A stretch of DNA of 64,000 nt from Thermoplasma sp. (GTDB lineage: Archaea > Thermoplasmatota > Thermoplasmata > Thermoplasmatales > Thermoplasmataceae): the NCBI RefSeq assembly GCF_008709555.1, contig NZ_VYIJ01000003.1, forward strand, positions 46,943 to 110,942, read 5' to 3'. The translations under genes were made by a program, and so were the position numbers. The notes beneath the pieces were generated by a model that worked only from the letters and a program-made list of their open reading frames with translations, was not told the DNA's origin and ran no database searches. Shown one piece after another: positions 55,397-64,000 of the stretch. Numbering within the stretch: position 1 is the first letter of the stretch; each line of letters starts with the position of its first letter.

Positions 55397-56542
55397 ATGA
55401 AAAACATGCCCGGGCAGAATATGGAGGATATACTCAGCAGATGCCTCAGAGACCGGCAATACAGAAGAAAGGTCAATGAGAAGATAAATGAGATGGTTAA
55501 ATTGATAGATGCTGGGCATGCGCTTGAGGACTCTCCACTGGCAGATCTGGCCAGGTCAAGGATTAGAGTGAGGAAAAAGTACGACCTCTGGGATAGAATC
55601 TTTATGGACAGTTACTCGGCTCAGTATTCCACGCCGGAGATCATAGCCAGATACCGTGCAGGGAGAATAGATGAAGATGTCCTTGACATAGGTTCAGGAT
55701 CCGGGATGCAGTGCATCATGTTCGGGCTGAGATCCGGTTGCACCGGTATAGAGCGAGAGAAGATCCGTTATATTTCAGCCATGATCAATGCAGAGGTCTA
55801 TGGATCAAAGAGCAGATTCAGAAACGAAGATTTCTACGAAGCAACATTTGGATCTGCTGATTTGGTATTCTCTGACCCGCTGCGTATGAATACGCGTAAC
55901 GTCAGAGATCTGATTCCATCGCCATACGACATAATGGAGAAAATAAAGGCTGATGCATACGTATTTGATCTTCCACCACATGCCGATCTCAGGACCATCG
56001 AGTTCAGCGGCGAAAAGGAGTACATATCCGTTGGTGGAGTTCTATCAAGGTTCACAGTCTATATCGGGAGGCATGCGGAATCCGATTTCTCTGCGCACAT
56101 ACTTCCCGCTGGAATCCATCTGACAGGATCTCGCTACACAGGTGGTTTTGCTGAACCACGCATCTACGACTACATATATGTTCTGGATCCTGCTGTTTCA
56201 GAAGCTGGGCTATTCGAGGATTTCTCCGATATGGCGCTGATCTCAAAGGATGAAAGGCGCACAGTGCTATCGCATGCCTCGTTCAGGAGAAATTTTCCAG
56301 GATCGGTTTTCTCCGTTTACGGTATATACGACTGGCCAGGCCTGGAGGCAGAGATTGCATCGGTCAGGCCGAACAAGGTGTATCTCAGGTACAGTATTCC
56401 GAGTGATCAATACTATGAGGTGACGAGGAGGCTTGAACAGAGGAATGGATCGGGCGATGTTTACGTGTTCAGGTTTTCTGATAGATATGTTCTGGCAAAT
56501 AAAATTTATGATGTGAATTATAATAATATATCCAATTTATAA
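55397..56542 (+). CDS. Class I SAM-dependent methyltransferase-like protein with C-terminal THUMP-like region
   Basis: DEDVLDIGSGSGMQCIMFGLR; SADLVFSDPLRM; C-terminal VYLRYSIPSDQYYEVTRRLEQRNGSGDVYVF. Confidence 0.65.
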   Translation: MKNMPGQNMEDILSRCLRDRQYRRKVNEKINEMVKLIDAGHALEDSPLADLARSRIRVRKKYDLWDRIFMDSYSAQYSTPEIIARYRAGRIDEDVLDIGSGSGMQCIMFGLRSGCTGIEREKIRYISAMINAEVYGSKSRFRNEDFYEATFGSADLVFSDPLRMNTRNVRDLIPSPYDIMEKIKADAYVFDLPPHADLRTIEFSGEKEYISVGGVLSRFTVYIGRHAESDFSAHILPAGIHLTGSRYTGGFAEPRIYDYIYVLDPAVSEAGLFEDFSDMALISKDERRTVLSHASFRRNFPGSVFSVYGIYDWPGLEAEIASVRPNKVYLRYSIPSDQYYEVTRRLEQRNGSGDVYVFRFSDRYVLANKIYDVNYNNISNL

Positions 56543-56593
56543 TCATAAAAAACAATGTTTTTATAAAGGCAAGGAATTACTTTCGACGCAAAG

Positions 56594-57181
56594 ATGATAG
56601 ATCTTTATTCAGACGCAAGACTACCAACAGAATTTGGTCTTTTCAGGATATATACATTTGTAAATGATGAGAACAAGGATCATGCGGTCATCGTGAGGGG
56701 CGATCCTAGGGGAAAGGAGGATGTTCCGGTTAGGATACATTCCGAGTGCCTGACCGGCGATGTTCTGGGTTCCCTGAGGTGCGATTGCAGGGATCAGCTT
56801 ATACAGTCCTTGAGATATCTCGGAAGGCAGGACTACGGTATGCTGATATACCTAAGACAGGAGGGCAGGGGCATCGGCCTCCTCAACAAGATAAAGGCCT
56901 ACAGCCTTCAGGACAGCGGCGCCGATACCGTTGAGGCAAATCTGAAACTTGGCCTTCCGGTGGACAGCAGGGATTACTCATTCGCCTCTGAGGTCATAAA
57001 ATTCTTCGAGATAAAGTCAATATACATAATGACGAACAATCCAGAGAAGATGAAGGCGCTCATAGAGAGCGGTATAAACGTGAAGGGTCGGATACCGATA
57101 TTCAGTGATCCAACGCCATACGATAAGTTCTATCTTGAGACAAAGAAGATAAAACTTGGCCATGAGATAGAAAACATATAA
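56594..57181 (+). CDS. ribA: GTP cyclohydrolase II (bacterial-type RibA)
   Basis: [55 protein letters not shown]; zinc Cys motif C-x10-C-x-C. Confidence 0.94.
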   Translation: MIDLYSDARLPTEFGLFRIYTFVNDENKDHAVIVRGDPRGKEDVPVRIHSECLTGDVLGSLRCDCRDQLIQSLRYLGRQDYGMLIYLRQEGRGIGLLNKIKAYSLQDSGADTVEANLKLGLPVDSRDYSFASEVIKFFEIKSIYIMTNNPEKMKALIESGINVKGRIPIFSDPTPYDKFYLETKKIKLGHEIENI

Positions 57182-57271
57182 AAATAAGATGGCTACATAG
57201 GAAGGGTTTCATTTATTTTTATACCCCAATGCCGGATCAAAATTTTGAGGAGCGGGAATCTCCAAACAACC

Positions 57272-57868
57272 TCAGCGAGTTATCGCTGGCCTGGATCCCC
57301 CATTATTCTTGGCGGTCAAAGCCTGGCTGTATCCGGCGTTCAGGCATTTCCTGTTCAGATCAGTGATCATGGCCTTTTCAAATGCCTCCCTCGGTATTTT
57401 CCCAAAGAAGCCCATACCCAGCATGAACCCTATGATAACAGCATTCGATCCCTTTGGATTGCCCGCATCCTTCGCCATCTCTTCGCCATCAACGATGTAA
57501 TATGAAAATGCCTGCAGCTTCTCCACGACTGCATCAATATCTGGTGCATTTACACTGGGTACCACTGGTTTTATGGTCTGCCTGTTCAAAATGAATACCG
57601 TGCTCTTATTGGCGTAGGACAGGTTCCTGAGAACCTCGCTTGCCTCAAGACCGACAATAAAATCTGCGCGCCCCTTCTCTATGAGAGGCGCTATAACATC
57701 TCCGATCCTTATGTGTACCTGCACTGATCCCCCTCTCTGTGATAGACCATGGGTCTCTGCAACGAGAACCTTCACGCCTGCATTCACCGCGGCATTGCCG
57801 ATCATCTTCCCCATCGTTATTATTCCCTGGCCTCCTACACCTGTGAGCAGTATGTTTATGCGTTCCAT
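57272..57868 (-). CDS. iorB: Indolepyruvate ferredoxin oxidoreductase beta subunit
   Basis: LLTGVGGQGIITMGKMIGNAA; VAETHGLSQRGGSVQVHIRIG. Confidence 0.93.
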   Translation of the reverse strand: MERINILLTGVGGQGIITMGKMIGNAAVNAGVKVLVAETHGLSQRGGSVQVHIRIGDVIAPLIEKGRADFIVGLEASEVLRNLSYANKSTVFILNRQTIKPVVPSVNAPDIDAVVEKLQAFSYYIVDGEEMAKDAGNPKGSNAVIIGFMLGMGFFGKIPREAFEKAMITDLNRKCLNAGYSQALTAKNNGGSRPAITR

Positions 57869-59673
57869 GCTTCATCCCATCCGACAGGTTTCTCTCCCTT
57901 TACGGATATGGCGTTGAAAGGGCATACCTCCACGCATGCACCGCAGCCTATGCAGCTATCATCAATGGTAGCCTTCTTGTTTGAGAGCGGAAGTATAGAT
58001 GGGCAGGTAAAGAAATTATAGCATATGGTACACCCAGTACACTTGTCCTGATCCACATATGCCTTCGGCGTTTCTGAATCTATCTTATCAAGCACCTCCA
58101 GAGCGCATGCTCTCTTGGCTATGACGACGGCTGGTTTTCCCGTATTTTTTACGTACTCTGCAGCATTCTGAATGGATTTCTCGCCTGATTCAGCATCGAA
58201 GGGATCGAACGTCTCCACGTATTCAACACCCATGGCCCTGCAGACATTTCCTATATCTATGGCCGTTGATGGACTGGGCTGCTGGCCTGTCATGGCGGTT
58301 GATCTGTTGTCCAGAACCACTATTAGCTCAGCGGTTCTGTTGTAGACGGCATTTGCCACACCCTCCATGCCGCTGTGGAAGAACGTGGAATCACCTATAA
58401 CAGCCACTGGAACGGCGTCTGTAGATCTGAACACACCGTTGCTTATCCCAAGGCTGGATCCCATGTTCGTGGCTGCATCCTGTTCCCTGAACGGTGGCAA
58501 TGCACCGAGCGTATAACAGCCTATGTCCCCAGAGAAGAAGGAATTCTGCATTGATACTCTGCTAAGGCCCTTCTTTATGTCATAGAACGAGGACCTGTGC
58601 GGGCATCCAGGGCACAGGGCTGGAGGCCTGGGAGTCAGCGGTTCATCCTGTAAAATTGAACCCTCATACTTCATCCCATAGAATGTGTAGAGACCGCCTT
58701 TAAGTTTCTCAAAGGTCATCTCGCCTTCCATCGGTATCAGATCTTTGCCATGAAACTCCACCATGATGCCATTCTTAAGGAGTATGTCCGCCACCTGCAT
58801 CTCTATCACAGGATCATTTTCCTCAACCACAAGCACCCTCTTCATCCCGTTAACGTATTTCAGAATGGTCTTCTCAGGAACGGGGACGGTCGCGTCAAGA
58901 CGGAGGACATTTGCATGTATGCCTGTTTCGTCCAGCGTTTCCCTGACATATGAATAGGATATGCCTCCAGTGATTATGATGGCGTCTCCCTCGCCAGGAT
59001 CGTAGGAGCAGAGAGAAGCCAGATAATCAGATATGCTGTGCCACCTCTCAAGCTGTTTCTTTCTGTCATTTCTGGCATTCTCAGGGGCAAGAACATAGGT
59101 ACTTGGATCCTTAACCACCCTGCCCCTCTGAGGTTCGTGATCATCTGAGTATACCACTCTGGATCTTACATGACCTATTCTTGTGGTTGTCCGCACGATC
59201 ACTGGATGATGAAATCTTCTGCTTATCTCAAACGCCTTCATGGTCAGGTCGTATGCACTCTGCACATCATATGGTTCAAGCACTGGGATCAGCGCATGCA
59301 GTCCATAGAACCTGTTGTCCTGTTCATTTTGCGAGGACCACATGGAAGAGTCATCAGCGGAAACTATGACAAGCGATCCATTGATCCCCGTGTACGAGGA
59401 GCTGAACAGAGGATCAGAGGCGACGTTGAGTCCAACATGCTTCACAGCTACAAGCCCTGATCCACCGCTTATAGCAGCACCATAGGCCGTTTCAAAGGCG
59501 ATCTTTTCATTGATGCTCCATTCCACGTACACGTCTTGTCCCAGTCTCTTTATATTTTCTATTATCTCCGTGGATGGTGTGCCTGGATATCCAGCTGCAA
59601 CGCTTACGCCAGCATGAATTGCAGCCGCCGCTATCGCTTCATTGCCGATCATGAACTTTGCTTTCGGCATCAT
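57856..59673 (-). CDS. iorA: Indolepyruvate ferredoxin oxidoreductase alpha subunit
   Basis: GNEAIAAAAIHAGVSVAAGYPGTPSTEI; PALCPGCPHRSSFY; C-terminal ferredoxin domain CTGCTICYNFFTCP...CIGCGACVEVCP. Confidence 0.95.
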   Translation of the reverse strand: MMPKAKFMIGNEAIAAAAIHAGVSVAAGYPGTPSTEIIENIKRLGQDVYVEWSINEKIAFETAYGAAISGGSGLVAVKHVGLNVASDPLFSSSYTGINGSLVIVSADDSSMWSSQNEQDNRFYGLHALIPVLEPYDVQSAYDLTMKAFEISRRFHHPVIVRTTTRIGHVRSRVVYSDDHEPQRGRVVKDPSTYVLAPENARNDRKKQLERWHSISDYLASLCSYDPGEGDAIIITGGISYSYVRETLDETGIHANVLRLDATVPVPEKTILKYVNGMKRVLVVEENDPVIEMQVADILLKNGIMVEFHGKDLIPMEGEMTFEKLKGGLYTFYGMKYEGSILQDEPLTPRPPALCPGCPHRSSFYDIKKGLSRVSMQNSFFSGDIGCYTLGALPPFREQDAATNMGSSLGISNGVFRSTDAVPVAVIGDSTFFHSGMEGVANAVYNRTAELIVVLDNRSTAMTGQQPSPSTAIDIGNVCRAMGVEYVETFDPFDAESGEKSIQNAAEYVKNTGKPAVVIAKRACALEVLDKIDSETPKAYVDQDKCTGCTICYNFFTCPSILPLSNKKATIDDSCIGCGACVEVCPFNAISVKGEKPVGWDEAWNA

Positions 59674-59897
59674 TCATAGTATCGCACACGTGGTATGTAA
59701 ATATGACGTATCTGATCGAAATAATTTGCCAATATGACCATAGACCATTTCATGTGTATGTCGCTTGCTTTGTGATTACCATAAACCAGAGAAAAGTTTA
59801 TATATCGAACATATGATACGATTATTATCTATATTTTATATATAAAAAAGAATGACAAACCTAAAATAGTGATTATTTATAACCTTGCAGTTTAAAG

Positions 59898-60683
59898 GTG
59901 AAACCGTTGAACGATGGAGATTTCATAAAGATCGAGTTTGAGATGCGCGTTGGTGAGGATAAGAAACTTGTTTCAACAAGCAAGGCCGATCTGGCAAAGC
60001 AGAATGATATATTTGATGAGAACGCAAGATATGGCGATATAGTCGTGATCGTTGGTCAGGAGGGTATATTCAAGGAGGTAAACGAAGCCTTCAAGAAGGC
60101 AGAACCCGGGCAGGAGATCGAGGTTGAGGTGCCGCCCGAGGATGCCTTCGGTCAGCGCCTGCCATCAAACATAAAGATACACACGATGAGGGAGTTCCAG
60201 CGCCTGAACATAGATCCTCAGGTCGGAAAAGAGGTGGAGATCAACAGGAGAGTTGGAAGAATAATATCGGTCACTCCGGGAAGAGTCCTCGTGGACTACA
60301 ACCACAGATGGGCCGGTAAAACGGTATACTACAAGTTCAAGATAAATGGCGTTATAACAGATCCTGTTGAAAAGGTGAAGGCAATAATAGCAAACAATTA
60401 CGATCCAGAAGGCTTCAACGTCTCGCTGGACAGCGATATAAGGATAGAGATACCTGAGGGAGCAAAATTCAGCCTTCCATGGCTTGATGCAAAATACAAC
60501 ATTGTTAATACAGTGAGGAAATACGTTCCTGGCTATGATATAGTGATGCTTGAGGTGTACAAGAAGCAGGAAGAGCAGAAGGCTGAGGCAGAGCAGAAGA
60601 AGGAAGAAACCGCATCAAACGAAGCAAAGCCAGAGGCCACCGAGATCAAGCAGGACCAGAAGCAGGAGAATGTCCAGAACTGA
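59898..60683 (+). CDS. FKBP-type peptidyl-prolyl isomerase (SlyD-like, long archaeal type)
   Basis: GDFIKIEFEMRVGEDKKLVSTS; PPEDAFGQRLPSNIK; VDYNHRWAGKTVYYKFKI; Glu/Lys/Gln-rich tail. Confidence 0.9.
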   Translation: MKPLNDGDFIKIEFEMRVGEDKKLVSTSKADLAKQNDIFDENARYGDIVVIVGQEGIFKEVNEAFKKAEPGQEIEVEVPPEDAFGQRLPSNIKIHTMREFQRLNIDPQVGKEVEINRRVGRIISVTPGRVLVDYNHRWAGKTVYYKFKINGVITDPVEKVKAIIANNYDPEGFNVSLDSDIRIEIPEGAKFSLPWLDAKYNIVNTVRKYVPGYDIVMLEVYKKQEEQKAEAEQKKEETASNEAKPEATEIKQDQKQENVQN

Positions 60684-61425
60684 ATACCTATCCGAGAACG
60701 TTTACGTTGTTCTCGTATACCCAAAGTATCAGGGAAATATAGGTGCCGTGGCCAGATCGATGTGGAACTCTGGTCTGCGGCATTTAATAATAATCGGCAA
60801 CAGGCCAGATGACGAGGCCTTTGCCAGATCGATGGGTGGAAGATTCATCCTTGAGAACGCCGAAATATACGACAATTTTCATTCCATTATCCCGAAGTTT
60901 AATGTTATAGCCGCCACATCCAGCACTGCTTCAAGCAACGAAAAGCATTTCAGAAGGCTTCCGATGACTCCAGAAAAATTCTGGGAGGAGATGTCGCATC
61001 AGACCGGTAAGATAGCGCTAGTGTTCGGCAGGGAGGATGATGGTCTTCGTAATGAAGAAATAGAGAAATGCAACTATTTCATAAGCATACCTGGAAATCC
61101 TGAGTATCCTGTTTACAACCTCTCGCATGCCGTCGCGATAATACTCTACGTGATGTTCACGAGATTCAATCCGCCAGAGGATATAGAGATAGCGGCAATA
61201 GCACCAGATCATGAGGATCTTATGCTGAAGAACGTTATGGAGATCCTGAGGCTTACGTCATATCCAGATCACAAGATGAGAAACACTGAGCTTCTCCTCC
61301 GTAGATTGATAGCGAGATCGCGGATGAGTGATCGCGAGTATTTCAGGATAATGGGGGTCATAAGAAGGGTAAAGGAGAACCTGCAGGGGTCTTTGGAAAA
61401 TGAAAGTGATAATCAACGTAACTGA
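60670..61425 (+). CDS. trmJ: tRNA (cytidine/uridine-2'-O-)-methyltransferase TrmJ-like
   Basis: VVLVYPKYQGNIGAVARSMWNSGLRHLIII; IALVFGREDDGLRNEEIEKCNYFISIPGNPEYPVYNLSHAVAIILY. Confidence 0.93.
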   Translation: MSRTEYLSENVYVVLVYPKYQGNIGAVARSMWNSGLRHLIIIGNRPDDEAFARSMGGRFILENAEIYDNFHSIIPKFNVIAATSSTASSNEKHFRRLPMTPEKFWEEMSHQTGKIALVFGREDDGLRNEEIEKCNYFISIPGNPEYPVYNLSHAVAIILYVMFTRFNPPEDIEIAAIAPDHEDLMLKNVMEILRLTSYPDHKMRNTELLLRRLIARSRMSDREYFRIMGVIRRVKENLQGSLENESDNQRN

Positions 61426-61723
61426 AATGGAAAAGGTCGGTATCACCATAACCAGTGCATTCAACCTGCTGCGCGAGGATCCATCTGCAATCGTGGAGAT
61501 CGTCTTTCATTCAAACGCCGTAACTTTTCTGGCCGATGCAAATAACAGCGAAAGAGTCAAAGGTATGGTCAAAGCCGGCATGAGCGTTGTTGCATGCAGG
61601 AACTCTCTCATATCGAAGAATATAAGCGAGGCATCGATCCTCGAAGGTGTACGCATCGTGAATGCTGGCATATATGAGGTACTGAAGAGGGAGTCTGAAG
61701 GTTGGCTTTACATAAAGCTTTGA
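61400..61723 (+). CDS. DsrE-like small protein
   Basis: 107 aa; VEIVFHSNAVTFL...GMSVVACRNSLISKNI. Confidence 0.75.
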   Translation: MKVIINVTEMEKVGITITSAFNLLREDPSAIVEIVFHSNAVTFLADANNSERVKGMVKAGMSVVACRNSLISKNISEASILEGVRIVNAGIYEVLKRESEGWLYIKL

Positions 61724-61784
61724 TTTCCAGGATCGATGGGGATTGAAAAATTCATGTATATCTGTTGCATCTCATCCTATCCCT

Positions 61785-61858
61785 GCCGTCGTAGCTCAGC
61801 CTGGTAGAGCGCGTGCTTGGTAAGCACGAGGTCGCGGGTCCAAACCCCGTCGGCGGCT
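61785..61858 (+). tRNA. tRNA-Thr (anticodon GGT)
   Basis: Acceptor GCCGTCG/CGGCGGC, anticodon arm CGTGC-TTGGTAA-GCACG, T arm GCGGG-TCCAAAC-CCCGT, discriminator T. Confidence 0.94.
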
Positions 61859-61918
61859 CTCACCCCTTCGTAATAACTTTAATTTCATCTCCATAGATGG
61901 CAGTTCTTCAGAGGAGGA

Positions 61919-62761
61919 TCAGGAGCTTGTTTCTCTGACTATCGATATGCCTCTTTTCAATCTCGATATGAATATGCCAGTGAACATGGTGATGACGCCG
62001 ACTATCTCCATTATGTCAGGTACTTCGTGATCTATGAATATGGAAAGTATCATGGTGAAGATAGGCACAGAGAAGGCCAGAACTGTTATCTTGTTAACAG
62101 AGCTCATCTTTATCATCATGTTCCAGAGGATGAACTGAATCGATCCACCAAGGATAGCCATCCACAGGACATCAGCAATGAATGATACACCTGGATCGAA
62201 CTTAGTATCAAGGGGTATATATGCAAGGAGTATGACACCGCCAATGAAGAACTGCATGGTGTTGATGGAAACAGGGTCTTCTTCCTTCAGTTTTCTGTAG
62301 AATACAGTGAATAGCGCCCAGAAGACAGCATTGGCTATGGTGAGCACCGCACCGAATAGTGTGAATCCATGCATCAGGGGAAGTCCGTAGATAATGATAC
62401 CTGCGAAGCCTATTGCAATGCCAGCTGTCTCTATTGCAGATGACTTCTCCTTTATCATGAGGAATGCGATCGGCAGGGAGAACACAGGCATTGAATAACT
62501 GAGGATGGCCGACTCCGCCGGGGAGACGTAGACGAGGCCATAGGCCCAGAGGGCCGTGCTCGTGGATGTCATTATTGAAAGAATTACAACGTTCCATGAG
62601 AGCTTCATATGCCTGGCAAAAGGAAGGAGCGTTAACCCTGCGATAAAGTACCTCATGGACATGAATATAGCTGGAGAAACCTGCTCGACTCCGTTCTTGG
62701 CGAAGTAGTAGGAGAATGAACTTATGATCACGTAGGGAATGAGGTACTTTATCTCCTTCAT
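61919..62761 (-). CDS. EamA/DMT family transporter
   Basis: 10-TM-like 280 aa protein; AIFMSMRYFIAGLTLLPFA; SPAESAILSYSMPVF. Confidence 0.85.
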   Translation of the reverse strand: MKEIKYLIPYVIISSFSYYFAKNGVEQVSPAIFMSMRYFIAGLTLLPFARHMKLSWNVVILSIMTSTSTALWAYGLVYVSPAESAILSYSMPVFSLPIAFLMIKEKSSAIETAGIAIGFAGIIIYGLPLMHGFTLFGAVLTIANAVFWALFTVFYRKLKEEDPVSINTMQFFIGGVILLAYIPLDTKFDPGVSFIADVLWMAILGGSIQFILWNMMIKMSSVNKITVLAFSVPIFTMILSIFIDHEVPDIMEIVGVITMFTGIFISRLKRGISIVRETSS

Positions 62762-62902
62762 CGAAATGGGAGATGCCAGAGCAGATTATAAAATAACGCA
62801 GAATGAATTAATCAGGTCTTTGATATTATTATGATGCGAATAAAATAGCCCTAAGATAACGTTCGGTCTTAGATAAAAATAATTCAACAGAAATCAAAAA
62901 AT

Positions 62903-63550
62903 CTATGGCTGCTTGAAACCGCAATAGGGGCAGTAAACAGAATCAGCAGGTATATCCTTTCCGCAGTTAGGACATTTCTTCGTTTTTGGTAAGGATGGGG
63001 GTTCATGCGCCTCAAAGACATTCTCCTTTTCCTCAGAAACGGCGGATTCAACGAATCTTGGTATGGTTTTGTTCTCTTCCTTCTTACCGGCGTTTATGTA
63101 CATGCCTATATTAGCCGTTGGAGCCTTCGCCCTTGCTAGTTCTATCTCTCGTCTTCTCTCCTCCTCTATCCTCAGCTTTTCCTCCTGTTCGTGCCTGCGC
63201 TTGGCATCGGTTGTCCACCTCTCCATCTCCTTTTTCCACTTCTCTGGATCCTTTAGAACGAAAGTTGCTCTATCATCCCCCTTTTCGGTGGTGAATTCCA
63301 CAGAAAGAGTCTTCTTTGTTCCGAGCTTTATCCTCGGAACTGCGGTTGATATGTTCAGGATGAGATACAGCGGTAAATCCAGGAGTATTTTAGCTGGATG
63401 AGCGTGGATGAATCCTCTATGTCCCTTCTCTTCATATATCAGTCTCTTGTCTGTGAGATACAGCGTACCCTTGAAATACTGTTCTCCTCCACGCGTCATA
63501 CTGGATTTCTCCTGGAGGATCTCGTGCTCATCAGGTTCATAAACAGGCAT
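62903..63550 (-). CDS. GRAM/PH-like domain protein with C-terminal zinc ribbon
   Basis: GGEQYFKGTLYLTDKRLIYEEKG; C-terminal KKCPNCGKDIPADSVYCPYCGFKQP; charged linker between. Confidence 0.7.
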   Translation of the reverse strand: MPVYEPDEHEILQEKSSMTRGGEQYFKGTLYLTDKRLIYEEKGHRGFIHAHPAKILLDLPLYLILNISTAVPRIKLGTKKTLSVEFTTEKGDDRATFVLKDPEKWKKEMERWTTDAKRRHEQEEKLRIEEERRREIELARAKAPTANIGMYINAGKKEENKTIPRFVESAVSEEKENVFEAHEPPSLPKTKKCPNCGKDIPADSVYCPYCGFKQP

Positions 63551-63602
63551 CGTTTAAGTTAGTAAAGATTAGATATAAAAGTTTCTTATGCTGAATGCGG
63601 GT

Positions 63603-63905
63603 TCAGTATTCTCTCCACCTGTATCCGCATTCCTCGCATGTGTAAAATTTCGTCTCCGGCTCATCTGCGGATCTCGTCTGCTTCAGCACATACCTTGCAC
63701 CCTTGTGATGGCACCGAGGACAGACAGCATCTGAATCCAGAGGCTCAACAGAAACCTCTTCTTTTATCATTATCGTTTCCTTATCGGCGCTTTTTGAAAC
63801 TATTTTGATGGTCTCCTTGTTCTTTGAGATCTCATACCCACATGACGGGCATACGTATTTCCCATTCAGTGGTGTCATGAGTGAACCACACTTCGGACAG
63901 AACAT
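63603..63905 (-). CDS. tfs: Transcription factor S (TFIIS-like / RpoM)
   Basis: MFCPKCGSLMTP...CPSCGYE; CPRCHHKGARYVLKQTRSADEPETKFYTCEECGYRWREY. Confidence 0.93.
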   Translation of the reverse strand: MFCPKCGSLMTPLNGKYVCPSCGYEISKNKETIKIVSKSADKETIMIKEEVSVEPLDSDAVCPRCHHKGARYVLKQTRSADEPETKFYTCEECGYRWREY

Positions 63906-63931
63906 AGATTTAAAGAATTACTAATTGATAT

Positions 63932-63947
63932 TTAAAGTATACTTTAA
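63932..63947. promoter_or_regulatory. 16-bp perfect palindrome in TFS promoter region
   Basis: TTAAAGTATACTTTAA, 27-42 nt upstream of the TFS ATG. Confidence 0.45.
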
Positions 63948-64000
63948 TATGGTATAATTTAAATATATACTTAATTATTAAACAGAATGTTAATTCTTCA

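Overview
This is a gene-dense archaeal chromosome segment. Gene content and protein sequences look like Thermoplasma, most likely T. acidophilum; that is an inference from recognised proteins such as the HTH-RibK fusion, Gins51, bacterial-type GyrBA, S13-S4-S11-RpoD and Bax1/XPB. Most of the window is housekeeping: purL and purS, gyrB/gyrA, aIF5A with agmatinase, L10e, S8e, SRP19, primase large subunit, RadB, FEN1, S13/S4/S11/RpoD, an XPB-Bax1 repair pair, RibA, RibK, IorAB, FKBP, TrmJ and TFS. A tungstate/molybdate module is also present (WtpABC-like transporter, two MoeA genes of which one carries a fused PBP-like domain, and MoaD), plus several MFS transporters. RNA genes seen are RNase P RNA, tRNA-Gly(CCC) with a 12-nt BHB intron, tRNA-Gly(GCC) and tRNA-Thr(GGT). 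Notable anomalies: an in-frame TGA near the N-terminus of a P-type H+-ATPase; a frameshifted, AT-rich thioredoxin-reductase-like gene with paired inverted repeats in its promoter; a frameshifted MarC gene; a TFB paralogue with no Zn ribbon; two dispersed copies of a putative transposase relic; and an oxidoreductase that appears to lack a standard start codon. I found no CRISPR array, intact IS element, prophage or clear defence island. No strong candidate for a wholly new system was found. The closest are the PadR / DHA2 exporter / surface-protein operon and the MoeA-PBP fusion.
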